A stretch of DNA of 27,710 nt from Priapulus caudatus (lineage: Eukaryota; Priapulida; Priapulimorpha; Priapulimorphida; Priapulidae): NCBI RefSeq assembly GCF_000485595.1, contig NW_014578276.1, positions 27,203-54,912 on the forward strand. Direction: 5' to 3'. The notes beneath the pieces are model-generated. The model did no database searches and was not told the DNA's origin. It saw only the letters and a program-made list of their open reading frames with translations. This document shows, one piece after another, positions 17,971 through 27,710 of the stretch (its first letter is position 1; each line of letters starts with the position of its first letter). The translations under genes and the position numbers were made by a program.

Positions 17971-19480
17971 TAGCAGTCACCAGCCTTCACCGTCGACTCA
18001 CACGTGCGTGGTGAGACACAAGACCACAGTGCTTGGTGTAACTCACCTTGATCCTCCTCACCTACTAGCCTCCCGCAGGAATTGCGGTGGTCAAATCCGT
18101 CATCTGCCGTACTCATCCTCATTTCCCTGAAACGAGTAACTCACACCATATGACGTACACACTTCGGTGAACAAACCGTCCTGGCCTTCCCCTACCAGCC
18201 TGTAATACGTCGGAGTTTATAAACCACACCCTCGACCATCACGTGATGCGGATTCCGGAGTTATCACTACTGTTATTATTGTAGTGTGTAGAAGGTGTGT
18301 GTGATGTATATTTGATAGGTATTACTACTGTTATCATATCAGTGTGTAGAAGGTATTATTATAGGTAAAATACAAAATGATATTACTGTTTTGTTCTTTA
18401 TTGTCAAAAATGTCAAAATAATATTGGTCCAGTAAAATTTAGTCCAGTCCAGTAAATTTTGCTGGCTTGGTGGACCGAAGGTCCAGTGTTTAGAAATGTC
18501 ATTCGTGAAGACTGATTTAGGGGATTATATATAATTAATTAAATATTAGAAATTGTAGATTTAGTTTTGTATCCGTGCTCTCCCGCAAAAGCACATTTTA
18601 TAACACAGACGAAGACAGCAGAATATGACAACCCCCTTGCTTGATGTGGTGACGTCACTTGATATCCAATCATAAGCGTAGCATCATATCACAAAGCTGA
18701 TACGTCACTTGAATTATCCAATCATAAGCGTAGCATCATATCACAAAGCTGATACGTCTCAAGTAGTCAAGGGTTACAACTTGTTTATAACGTACACCAA
18801 CCTCGTTGCTGGCTGCTGCTATGCGTTTATCACATTGTGCTAATGTGTGCTCAATATGCATCAAATCAAGAGCTAATAATAACAGCTCTTATTATTAGCT
18901 ATTATATTGTAATAATTATATTATTATATTATTATAATAGCATTATTAGCTCCTGGTGAAATGAAATTGCATGAATGCGCATGAAATCACAGTGCAGATT
19001 ACACTGAAAATAACGAAGGGGTAGGCATAATTGTATTACTCATGCTCTACTAGATATGAGACATCTAATCTGATTCTGGACTATATTGAAAATAAACAGC
19101 GGGTGAGTTGACATTGAATTGAGTTTATATTGTACGTTCATGACTGCGCGCAAACTCTTCATTTACGAAATGTACCAATAAAATCTTATTTTTCTCAAGT
19201 TTATTATTTTGTTGCTTGCTGTTATTGCTTTTGACATAAAATTTCAATCCTATATCAGAGAACGATACCTATATGGACATATACTTTGAGCGACAGGTCG
19301 CCGACATGCCCGCGCCCTACCATAATTTAGCAAGGAACCCGTGGCAGAGCAGCAATTTTAGCCTCTGATTTATTTTATTTTATTGATTATTTAACCTCTA
19401 AACATTTAACCTCTGACCTTCTACTTACACTTAACCTTACCTTTCACTTGTATTTATACATATTAATTATTATTGCAACA
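17971..19480. other. AT-rich non-coding DNA
   Basis: No gene recognised. It contains the CRE/CCAAT duplication (18650-18753) and a TTATTA/AATAAT palindromic tract (about 18868-18952, GAGCTAATAAT against ATTATTAGCTC). There are no open frames longer than about 60 codons. Confidence 0.5.
18650..18753. repeat. Tandem duplication of about 51 bp carrying CRE-like and CCAAT motifs
   Basis: The unit ACGTCACTTGA...TCCAATCATAAGCGTAG...ACAAAGCTGAT occurs at 18652-18701 and 18702-18753, almost identical. A third truncated ACGTC follows. The first copy starts within TGACGTCA, a full cAMP-response-element palindrome. Each unit has one CCAAT. Such motif pairs occur in promoters, but no gene start was found next to it. 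Confidence 0.75.
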
Positions 19481-20900
19481 GTTCTTTTAATTTAGAGATC
19501 ACACACCCAGTCACTGTAATAATCATAACGGGCCAATAGTCGTACCAAAATTCCCTTGTATCATCACAGCATAACCTGTTTGCTTGAGCATGCCCAGCAT
19601 CTTCGAAATAAAATATATTTGCTTTGTTCAATTTATTCGTTTAAAATGGAAGGCAGATACTTATTGCAGTAGAATAATGAGAAACCTGACTGATAGGACG
19701 TCCTAGCTGACGTAGGTAACACGAACACGATTTAAATAACCCCAGTAGATGGCGGTATGTGCATATATGCAGACATCGCGCTGTTATAAAAAATAAGTAG
19801 AAAAGTTTTTGTTAATGTAATTATACTTTCAATTTGAAGCCCACTCTCAGTTTATCACGAAAGATCTCTGTCCGGATCTCTCACTATTGTACCAAATTTC
19901 TTTGTTGCATCGCAGGAGTTTGCGTTCGTGCATGCACAGTATCTACTAAATAATATATAGTGTGGTGACGAAATTATACGTTTAAAATGGAGAACGAATG
20001 CTCGACGCAGTAGTGTCATATGAAAAATAAGCACCGATGCCTCTCTTAAATACGGCGCCCTGATTGACGTGACACTAACAAGTATAAAATCAGCCAATAG
20101 ATGGCGGTATGTGTCCTCGGCGATAGATGCAGTAAGAGCAGTTGTCCAGCCTTTAGAAAATGAATGGAATAGTATTTTAATTGAACTAACTATACTTTTA
20201 ATTGAGAGAGCACATACCCATCAGTGACTTTAACAGCCATAAAGTGTCTAATTGCAACACATTTTCTTGTAACACTGGGAAGGGCGTTTGTTTCCGCAAG
20301 TCCAGTATCCCAGAAATTAAATAATATTTTATTGAAATTATAAGTTTCAATTGGAGAGCACATTTACTTCACAGTATCTCGAGCTGAAAAGTATATCTCA
20401 GTGTCTCTCTTCAGTAATGATAGCGTGCCCTCGTACACGTCACGCTGGTAAATTCTAAATCATCCAATAGATGGCAATGTCTCCTGCTTGGCATATGCGG
20501 TTTTATGTACAGACTTTAGCAAATAAACACAACAGAATTTTGCTGGATTGATATTTTTTACTCTAGTAGTCACATAGGGTGCCTAGCCGTGCCAATGTTT
20601 TTTTTACATAATATCACGAGAGATTTGTTCGTGCACGACCAGTTTCCCCGAAATAAAATATTTTGTTGAAATTGTAATAGAGAGCAAGTCCTCGTCGCAG
20701 TAGCGTGACATCAAAAAGAAATGCTGATGCAGCTTTCATGGGGTATCATACCGCTATAGGGATGCCGTACATAGATATCTACTCTAGTCTATACCGTACC
20801 TGGCGTAACAGTAATTAAATTTAAATCAACCAATAGGTGGCGATATGTGTTCTCCAGCTCAAGGAGCTATACATATAACATATGGTTGTAGGCTTCAAGA
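19480..20900. repeat. Degenerate tandem array, about 366-bp unit, about four copies
   Basis: A conserved landmark, CCAATAGATGGCGGTATGTG or a close variant, occurs with its GATGG core at about 19747, 20099, 20469 and 20835 (spacings 352, 370 and 366). Upstream of each landmark the same blocks return in the same order: GAAATAAAATATTTTGTTGAAATT-like, a GGAGAGCA-like block with CG...GCAGTAG, CACACCC/AGTCACT-like, and a GACGTGACAC-like block. The copies are strongly diverged, so the array is old. There is no coding capacity. Confidence 0.75.
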
Positions 20901-21480
20901 GACTTATAGGCCTTCAACTCTTTCATCCGGACTTTTCGCGGTTACAAGATAGTTAATAATATCCATATACGATATCACCGGTAGACAATTAACTTGGATC
21001 ATCAATCATCTTTGCATGACGGAGGTCGTGATATGGGTCAATTCCTCCGATCAAACTTATCTTCTGGTCATATCTGTCGCCGGTTTGTTTATCCAAACCA
21101 TCCCTATAACGTTTCTTGGGTTGTCTGACACTCATCCTTCAATATATTCAAGTTATAACCGATAAACATTAGATAATACCAGAGCATATAAATCACTATA
21201 ATAATAGTTTATTTATATGCTCTGATAATACTGTAGGAACGCCAAATACCAGCCAATCCTTTTTACCAAACAAGATGGCGACCGGACGAAACAATTGAAC
21301 AGCTGCCGAATACGTGGGAACTATATATAGGGGCCGTATTGATCAATATGGCAATAAATTGTGCATTTAATAATCGGAGACTGTCGCTAGTATCGTTAGA
21401 TTATAAAATATTTTAGGGCACAATTTATTAATGTAAGCTATAAGCAAGGCCTGAACTGGGTCAGAGCTAGTACTAATATA
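20901..21480. other. Non-coding spacer with a hairpin and an AAGATGGCG motif
   Basis: The hairpin is CAGAGCATATAAAT (21180-21193) against ATTTATATGCTCTG (21211-21224), a perfect 14-bp stem with a 17-base loop. ACAAGATGGCG lies at 21270-21280, the third occurrence of that motif in the window, but here without the surrounding repeat block. No gene recognised. Confidence 0.5.
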
Positions 21481-22138
21481 GCTCTAGTACTATAGCCGCT
21501 TACATTAACTGCCGCTGGGCTATAGACCGACCCATGGGGCATGCGATGGACCAACTTACTCCAGCCAGTCAGCAGGCAACTATGTATTTCCGCATGTTGG
21601 ATGGGTGGCGCGGGGTTGTCGTTGGTTGTGCGCACAAAAACATTTGTTGTTGTCAAGTAACAAATAGATAATAGTAATTTGTTCATCTTTCAGACAAAAA
21701 AACTAATATTACAATCTACTGTGAGCGCCTTAATTGGTTATCTTTGACAACAACAATGTTTTCACTGTCCCACAACCACCCCACCCGCCCACCCCTCCAC
21801 ACGCGGAAATACATAGTCCGCCGCTGACTGCGCTGCCGGCAGCCCGCCAGCAATGGCAGCGTTTGAAGCTCGCATATCGAATGTTTGTTCACAAGAATAC
21901 GCAAGTATTACCATTTGCCAACGATAGGTTAGAGACAAACAATCAAATCACCGTTCAATATTTAGTAGCGGCCCTATAACTTAAGACATATTCCACTTCG
22001 GATAAAGAGGCATTAATTCCTACCACAGACGTTATAGTCGGTATAATCGCGCGGATAAAGTGGTCCACTCGCGATGCCTCATGCGTCGGTCTATAAGGCA
22101 GCGGCCCCAGTTAATGTAGCGGCTATAGTACTTAGAGC
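21481..22138. mobile_element. Foldback/TIR element of about 658 bp
   Basis: The left end, GCTCTAGTACTATAGCCGCT, and the right end read on the other strand, GCTCTAAGTACTATAGCCGC, start inverted repeats. These continue through TACATTAACTG, CTATAGACCGAC and CATG..GCAT (about 65 bp). Further in, CTATGTATTTCCGC on the left pairs with GCGGAAATACATAG near 21801-21815. The right arm has about 200 bases with no counterpart on the left. TAGTACTAATA flanks the element on both sides (21468-21478, 22139-22149), possibly a target duplication, although the sequence is itself AT-rich and partly palindromic. Open frames inside are 60-80 codons on both strands and are arm sequence, not genes. Confidence 0.7.
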
Positions 22139-22208
22139 TAGTACTAATAATACTAAATAGTAATAATACTATTATTAGTAAACTATTAGTATTATTATTA
22201 CTAATACT
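22139..22208. repeat. Palindromic ACTAATAAT low-complexity tract
   Basis: The AATAATACTA and TAGTATTATT blocks are mutually complementary, so the tract can fold on itself. It directly abuts the right end of the foldback element. Confidence 0.65.
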
Positions 22209-22633
22209 CTACCTGACCGCTGTCACGTTCCCTTCGCTTTTGCTGCAGTCTCAGTCTGCTTTAACACAACAGTAGTAAGTACAGCTACAAATCCAGTAGT
22301 ACAGACTAGTAGCAAGGTGAGCAGTGAGCGATGGTGCTAGACTGCTAGTGCTAACATGGTTAGAGCCACGTTATAGTCAAGGCTGTCAACAAATTGAAAT
22401 TCAACCACGCCACGCCGGACCATCGCCCCACCACGTTCACTTATCATTTATGATCGTTATTAGTTTTACCAGGTCTAATGATCTAATTATAACGATCATT
22501 TTATTTTTATTGTTCAGTCGTTCGCGATATCGACGTGCTGCGCTTTTGATCATTTTATGTAAAAAGGTGCAAATATAAATAAATACAATGAATTAATGTT
22601 ATTATTTACGATCGTTTGCGTCGCTCTCCGCAG
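22209..22633. other. Spacer upstream of the arginyl-tRNA synthetase copy
   Basis: AT-rich. It ends in TTTGCGTCGCTCTCCGCAG, a plausible polypyrimidine tract and splice acceptor immediately before the first recognisable codons at 22634. I did not find an exon with an initiator ATG for the synthetase here. Confidence 0.45.
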
Positions 22634-24754
22634 ACATCCGAGCACTGCACGACGGCATCACCTCTCTGCAGGGAAGCGACTCCGCCGCCGCCGCCGCGGA
22701 CGAGGACGCATCGCCCGAACTCTCCACTCTGCGCTCTGAACAGAACAAACTCAAGTACCAGCGCGCTCAGCTCCAGAGGGCGCTGGCAAGCGAGGAGCGG
22801 AAGATGCGCGGCGTCTACAAACGCGCCACCGTCCTCGACTGTCGCCGAACCTTCGACGAGGCGATCGCCGCTGCGTTCCCCGCGCTGCGTCCGCCGCCGC
22901 CGCCGCCGTGCAGCAAGCGACGCAGGACAACTACGGCCGACTACCAGTGCCAACAAAACGCGCATGGACGATCGCCCTCAGCGGCGCGGGAGCAGTGCGC
23001 GAGAAGTTTCGCCACGGGACGCGCGCGCGCGCGATCGTCGCCAACCTCCGCGCGAACGAACTGACAGAGGAAGGCCGCGAGTGCGCCGCGACCGAGGCGT
23101 TCAGTGAACGTGCGTCTGCGTCGCTTCGTTCGTCGCCCGTCGCCTCGCCGGACGCGCTCGCCCCGCCGGACCCCCGCTCCAGACCGCGCGCCCGCCTCCG
23201 CGACCTGTCTGCATCGACGATGTCGTCGCCGAACGTCGCCAGCGAGATGCACGCTCGCCAATCTTGCGGTCGACGATCATCGGGCAAGGAGTTAGCCCGT
23301 GCTGCTCCGCGTTCGTCGGACACCGAGGTCCGAGAAAGTCAACCACGTCGGCGACTGGCGGACACCGCTTCGGATGCTCATCGCTCATTCTCGCGATGTT
23401 TCCCCGACTACAACTACAAGACCTCTCCCCCGACACCGACTTCCATTGCACCGATTTGCCAGCGCTTCTACGCGAGCGAAGGCTGCGGTTCGATAAGGAC
23501 GAAGAGCTCAAGCGGCGCAAGCGTACGGCGGAGTCGTGCTGGCTTCAGCGCGGCGACGCGCGACGCGACGCGCGCTGGAGGTCTCAGTCTGCGACGGTAC
23601 TCGAAAGTTGCCGACTTCCGAGCGGATCTACGAGGCCTCTGGAGATCTCGCGGACTCGTCGAGCGCGCGAGTCGTGTCTACCAGTCGCGCATGCGTTGTC
23701 GTCCGTGCGGCTCGAGCTGGAAGAGCGCCAGGACTGCTCCAGGAGAACGAGGGACGCAAATCATGGTTCCGCCGGACGCCCGATCCGCTCACCGTCGTGA
23801 AAGTCGGACGGAGCTAACCACGTTACGTACACGTTCGGCACCTCGCGGCGATCCGCGCACCGCGCATCGTCGGAGCGAACACGCCGCCCGACTGCGATCG
23901 TGCTACGTCGTTCGACAGCTACAGGGGAGCTGCACTGGAGAACGGTGCCTCAGCCGGGGCGGCATGGCCGGCTGCGTACGACCCGGAGCGCGAGCGCGTG
24001 CAGCCACGTCGGATTCGGCGTCGTCCTCGCCGCGACGACCGAAGAAGCTTCGAAGGACGCCGCTCCGGACTCCAACAGTCCCGCCTCAACGAATCTCCCG
24101 ACGACCGTAGGCGCGTGAGGCGAAGGCGGACGCCGAAGCTCCGCGAGAAGGACGGCGCGAGAAGTGAGTTGACGGCCAAGCAGCGGAGCTGCAGAGGGCA
24201 CGCGGACCCATCTGCGTACGCGGTGCATTGAAGACCCGACCTCTCGCACTGCCGCCTCCACGAACGACTACGTGGTTTCTCGTTCGAACAAAGATGCGGA
24301 CGGACCACTTGGCAAACACGGCGTTCCTCCTCGATGCGCTACGCGAGGATCAAATCGATCGCGCGCTCGGCCGGGACGTGGGACGTCGCGCCAGCGGAAA
24401 CGCCGCGGCACCCCCGTGTCACTCGCTCACGAGCGGCACAGGAATGGCGGCCTCGCGAAGACGCTACTGCTGTTCGGCGAAGTCGTGAGGACCGCGCGCC
24501 GCCCGACGCATCCTGATGCTGCATATCCGCAACTCCTGCCGCATACATGTACGACATCGCCTGTCCGCCTCTCTCCGGAGTTCTGACGAGCGCTGCCTAG
24601 CTGCATCGAGGCCGTCGGAAGAGGCACGCGGACGGTCCAGCAGAGCGCCGTCAACGTGGGACTGCGTTGCCTGCTGTGCGAGGCGACCTGCCAGCCACCC
24701 CTCGCTCGGCTGCTCCACATCCTAAGCCATCGACGCCGTCAGACCAAGATGTGA
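22634..24754 (+). pseudogene. RARS1: Cytosolic arginyl-tRNA synthetase (RARS1-type), frameshifted, first exon missing
   Basis: Arginyl-tRNA synthetase charges tRNA-Arg in the cytosol; in animals its N-terminal leucine zipper docks it in the multisynthetase complex. From 22636 to about 22905 one frame gives that N-terminus (IRALHDGITSLQ, SEQNKLKYQRAQLQRALASE, TFDEAIAAAFPAL). After this the protein is found only by changing frame: DYQC (22940), INVRLRRFV-like (23100), SPNVASEMH then LRSTIIG (23223-23285, HIGH region with the break inside the motif), NHVGDW and MLIAHSRD (23340), FPDYNYK, RLRFDKDEELKRR (23490), YQSRMR (23680), LLQENEGRK (23737), HVGFGVVL (24007), KLREKDGA (24136), DLSHCRLH (24238), YARIKSIARSAG (24337), LAKTLLLFGEVV (24455), YMYDIAC (24544), LLCEATCQ (24670) and a final KM-stop (24746-24754). 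The span of about 707 codons matches the family length. There are at least about 15 frame changes and no internal intron visible. Either a decayed copy or a real gene in an unpolished assembly. Confidence 0.85.
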
Positions 24755-25270
24755 GGCGACCACCTCCACCCTCGCTCGCCTGGCTCTACATCCTAGCCAT
24801 CGCAACGCCGTAGAACAAAGATGTGAGCCGTGGACCGCCTCCACCCTCGCTTGCGGCTTACACGCTCCTAGCCAGTTCGGACCCGCCCGTAGACAAGATG
24901 TGCAGGCGCGCCGCCTCCACCCTCAACGCTCGCTGCTTCACGAAGTCCTAGCCCCATCGACGCCGTAACAAGATGTGAGGCGACCCCCCACCCATCGCTC
25001 GCTGCTTCTAGCATCCTAGCCATCGACGCCCCGTAGACAAGATGTGAGGTGACTCGCCCTCCCACCCCGACTGCTGCTTACACGTCCTACGCCATCGACG
25101 CCGTAGACAAATGTGAAAAGCGACCGCCGCCAACCTCGCCTCGCTGCTTCCCACCATACCTAGGCCATCGACCGCCCGTAGACAAGATGTGCAGCGAGAC
25201 CGCCTCCACCCCTCGCTCGCTACTTCTACATCCTAGCCATCGACGCCGGCTGAGACAAGAATGGAGGCGA
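24680..25270 (+). repeat. Tandem array of about 8 units made from the synthetase 3' coding end and stop codon
   Basis: The unit runs roughly GAGGCGACC...CCTCCACCCTCGCTCGCTGC...TACATCCTAGCCATCGACGCC...AGACAAGATGT, and the next GAGGCGACC follows. Its ATGTGA landmark, or a variant, stands at 24749, 24821, 24898, 24973, 25042, 25111, 25187 and 25261 (spacings 69-77). In the first unit this sequence is coding: it contains the last about 23 codons and the TGA of the synthetase. GAGGCGACC occurs both inside the coding part (24680-24688) and overlapping the stop (24753-24761), a 9-bp direct repeat that would allow slippage. Copies differ largely by single-base insertions and deletions. Confidence 0.88.
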
Positions 25271-27710
25271 ACGGCAGCAAATCGCGAGCGCACCCGCGAA
25301 AAAGATTGAAAAGTTGATGCATTCATGGTTTATCCACAGGTCCTATGAAAAAGTCCTGAGTTGAGGGATGTCCTTGAAAAAGTACTTGAATTTAGTAAAT
25401 GTTGATTTTGCTGCTTGAAACAATGATCCTTGAATTTCCACGAAAATGTCCCTTGCAATTTTTAGCAAAGCAATGCGACTTGCCGCTAATAAAAAGAAAA
25501 TTTCTGACCATCAATAATGCGTGCAAACTCAAATAAAAAATGGTGATATGAGCCTTAAAAAAAGCTATAGACACGATAGACAGTTGAATGATCATCAACA
25601 AATCGTACATAAAAGTCCAGTAAAATCAGTCAGTAAATCAAGGTAGAGTTGATAGAAAGCTGAGCAGTGTTTAGAAGTTTATTAAGTGATCCAGCGTAAA
25701 GTTTTAGAGCGTACATGCAGTGGATTAAGAATGCAGGTATCTAAATTAACTAGGTTATGTTTTGTTCGCTGATGAATTCCGATAAAAATGGTCTGATAAA
25801 ATGTCCGTTGAATTTCCGATAAAAATGTCCTGAAAAGTCCTAGAAAAACATTACAGTCCTCCTTATCTAACAACGATGTAGCGGCACCCGCCACGCCGCC
25901 CACGCGCCGAACGATAGAAATGACGGTTGAGGTCGTTTTCACGCCCGCACTCGCGAGTGAAAACTACGAAATGACGACGGCGCCCTCCCGATTGGACCAC
26001 GATGTGACGCTTCCCCCTTATGGTTGCGCCATCGTACTCTGAAAAAAAATTTGTACTGCAGGTAAATGATTTTACCACGGATAAAAATTAATGCTGCGAC
26101 GAGGCCCCGCTGGTTGCGCGTACAAAACGCTAGTTCTTAACTGCAACTAAACAAGAAAAGATGTGACCGTAGTCCCGCCCGTGCGAAGAATCACAAATTA
26201 GAAACAAACGCCGCACGACGTATGTAAGGCATCCCCGCGCGTTAACGCGAGGTTTGTTCCCAGCGTATATTGTTTTCTTTCGCCGCCTCGCAGCTACCTA
26301 TATCAATGACCCATAAGACGGTAACTTCGCCTAATAAATTCATTTTGATAAATTAACCTGAAAACACAAGCTCTCGCACGGAGGATAAGTTTCACTGTCT
26401 TTACGTTCCCAACCACGATCCGTGTTGCTTGCGAGCCGATTGAAGGTTTACTATGTGATAAGAAAATAAAAATGGGGCAATTCTCAGAAAAACAAACTTT
26501 ATTCTCATTGTTGTGAGAGGAAGGAACGCGTCACGTCTGACGTCACTGTAAAACAGTGATGAGCGTTGATGTGCGTAATGATGAAGAAGAACTTGTGTGG
26601 TAAAACTGTATAACTTTTGAAATATCGTACACTGTGTACGCCACCTCATCAGACAATCACGCAAAACAGACAAGAAACGCCGCATCACCGCGCATACGCG
26701 CGTGTGCCCAGCTCGCTGCCAGTACCCAGAATCCTCCCAATCACACACCACTCTCTCTCTTGTTCAGATTCGTACGCGGAAATGTACATATGGTCGACAT
26801 CTGTATACGTGTCAACCTCACATCCGCAACATATCCGCGCCGTACCCAACCTAACATAATTTCTCACTCGTATAGCCAAACGTCCAAACCCTTCTCCATC
26901 TACAAACAAAACTATCTACGGTTGTACTAATTCAATGTGGACATCTGTACAACATAGGTAAAGAGACGTTACATTTACTCCACCTTCACAAAACGATGAT
27001 CCGCATTCATCGCATTCAGCGTCCTCGCTGCTCTACCCTTTAACCTGAATCTAACCAATAAAAAAAAACTACCCTGATATCTTCCTCAACTCAACCCCAA
27101 CGAGAAAAACGTGCTTAGTCAAATTTTCCACTGCACATTCTGTAATGCTATAGATCCCCACTATCCTTACCACTCGCACGCACACCTAACTGTGTGTCGC
27201 CATTATAACCGTGTGTCCCTGTCCCGTGATAACGTATAACTAAACCTGGCTCTGTCTCACTGCAACCCGAGGTGCTGTCACACTCCACACAAGGAAATGT
27301 AAGACGATGAACTCCCAGAAGTGCGTTGGATTCCATTCGAAGGGGATTATGCGACTCCAACGCTCCTATACCTGTTCCTTGAACGATAGCTGATCTGACA
27401 ATCTGGCGATGACCGGCAAACTACTTTCCTAGAAACGGACAGTAAACAACTGCAACAATGCAACTATCCCTCATTAATATGATCAATGCTAAACTGTTGA
27501 CAAGCATGTACAACTGCCTTGCCGAGACTTCCAATCCCTTTAAATCAATTGGCCCAATAATGATTTAAATGCGGTACATTATATTGACCAGCTTCATAAG
27601 TTCCCGAAAAGACGACGATCTAAATCCGTATCCTTATACAAATTTCTCTGCGAACAATCGAAGCATGCATATTAATTTCGTACTACATTCCTTTTTAAAT
27701 GTCCGTGTCA
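25271..27710. other. AT-rich DNA, unassigned, to the right edge
   Basis: Base composition falls sharply after the array. 25330-25450 and 25765-25856 share scattered motifs (TCCTTGAAAAAGT, TTGAATTTCC, GATAAAAATG) and look like two fragments of an old dispersed repeat. 25870-26030 is a short CG-rich patch. On the minus strand, 26600-27360 has open stretches with paired cysteines (CVECDSTSGC near 27270-27300; CDECGSSFC near 27010-27040) in different frames with stops between. These may be an old coding remnant that I cannot place. No RNA gene recognised. Confidence 0.4.

Noticed and set aside
22908-24110. A 400-codon open frame taken as one protein
   Set aside because: Only short parts of it match the synthetase, alternating with out-of-frame Arg/Ser-rich filler. 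The real protein weaves through three frames.
24680-25270. CRISPR-like array
   Set aside because: There are no unique spacers of constant size. The units are head-to-tail and derive from a coding sequence in an animal genome.

Overview
The window is eukaryotic, most likely from an invertebrate animal genome. It has no bacterial operon structure. It holds a Ty3/gypsy-type LTR retrotransposon, a Penelope-like element, several inverted-repeat DNA elements, degenerate TTAGGG telomeric repeats, and a cytosolic arginyl-tRNA synthetase with the animal-type N-terminal coiled coil. Most of it is intergenic or intronic DNA built by nested transposition. The only host gene I recognise with confidence is the arginyl-tRNA synthetase copy near the right end, and as given it cannot be read through.

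Layout. 1-1211 is the 3' end of Ty3/gypsy copy A: integrase tail, polypurine tract and 3' LTR. 1212-3144 is anonymous DNA with one small inverted-repeat element (2717-2895). 3150-12375 is copy B of the same family. It has paired LTRs and a 5-bp target duplication (CTGTC), with decayed gag, protease/RT, RNase H and integrase. About 4.4 kb of foreign DNA (about 6141-10550) is lodged between its RNase H and integrase regions. That insert carries a 1.1-kb ACGTGT-type minisatellite and interstitial telomeric repeats. 12381-15037 is AT-rich with no recognisable gene. 15048-15988 is a short Penelope-like insertion with a GIY-YIG remnant, inverted arms, a 10-bp target duplication and a nested hAT-like MITE. 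16165-16846 holds three copies of a hairpin repeat. 16847-17970 is GC-rich and begins with a block also present at 6141. 17970-21460 is AT-rich, with a CRE/CCAAT duplication and a degenerate array of about 366-bp units. 21481-22138 is a foldback element.

22634-24754 is the arginyl-tRNA synthetase copy: GC-rich, with no internal intron that I can see, and broken by at least about 15 frame changes. Its last coding segment, including the stop codon, has been amplified into an array of about 8 copies (24680-25270). The rest, to 27710, is mostly AT-rich and unassigned.

Interpretation. The retroelements are explained by known families and I found no gene system that looks like a new pathway. The points most worth following are the stop-codon-derived tandem array, the unresolved choice between pseudogene and unpolished gene for the synthetase copy, the Penelope insertion with its ribozyme-like motif, and the block repeated at 6141 and 16847.
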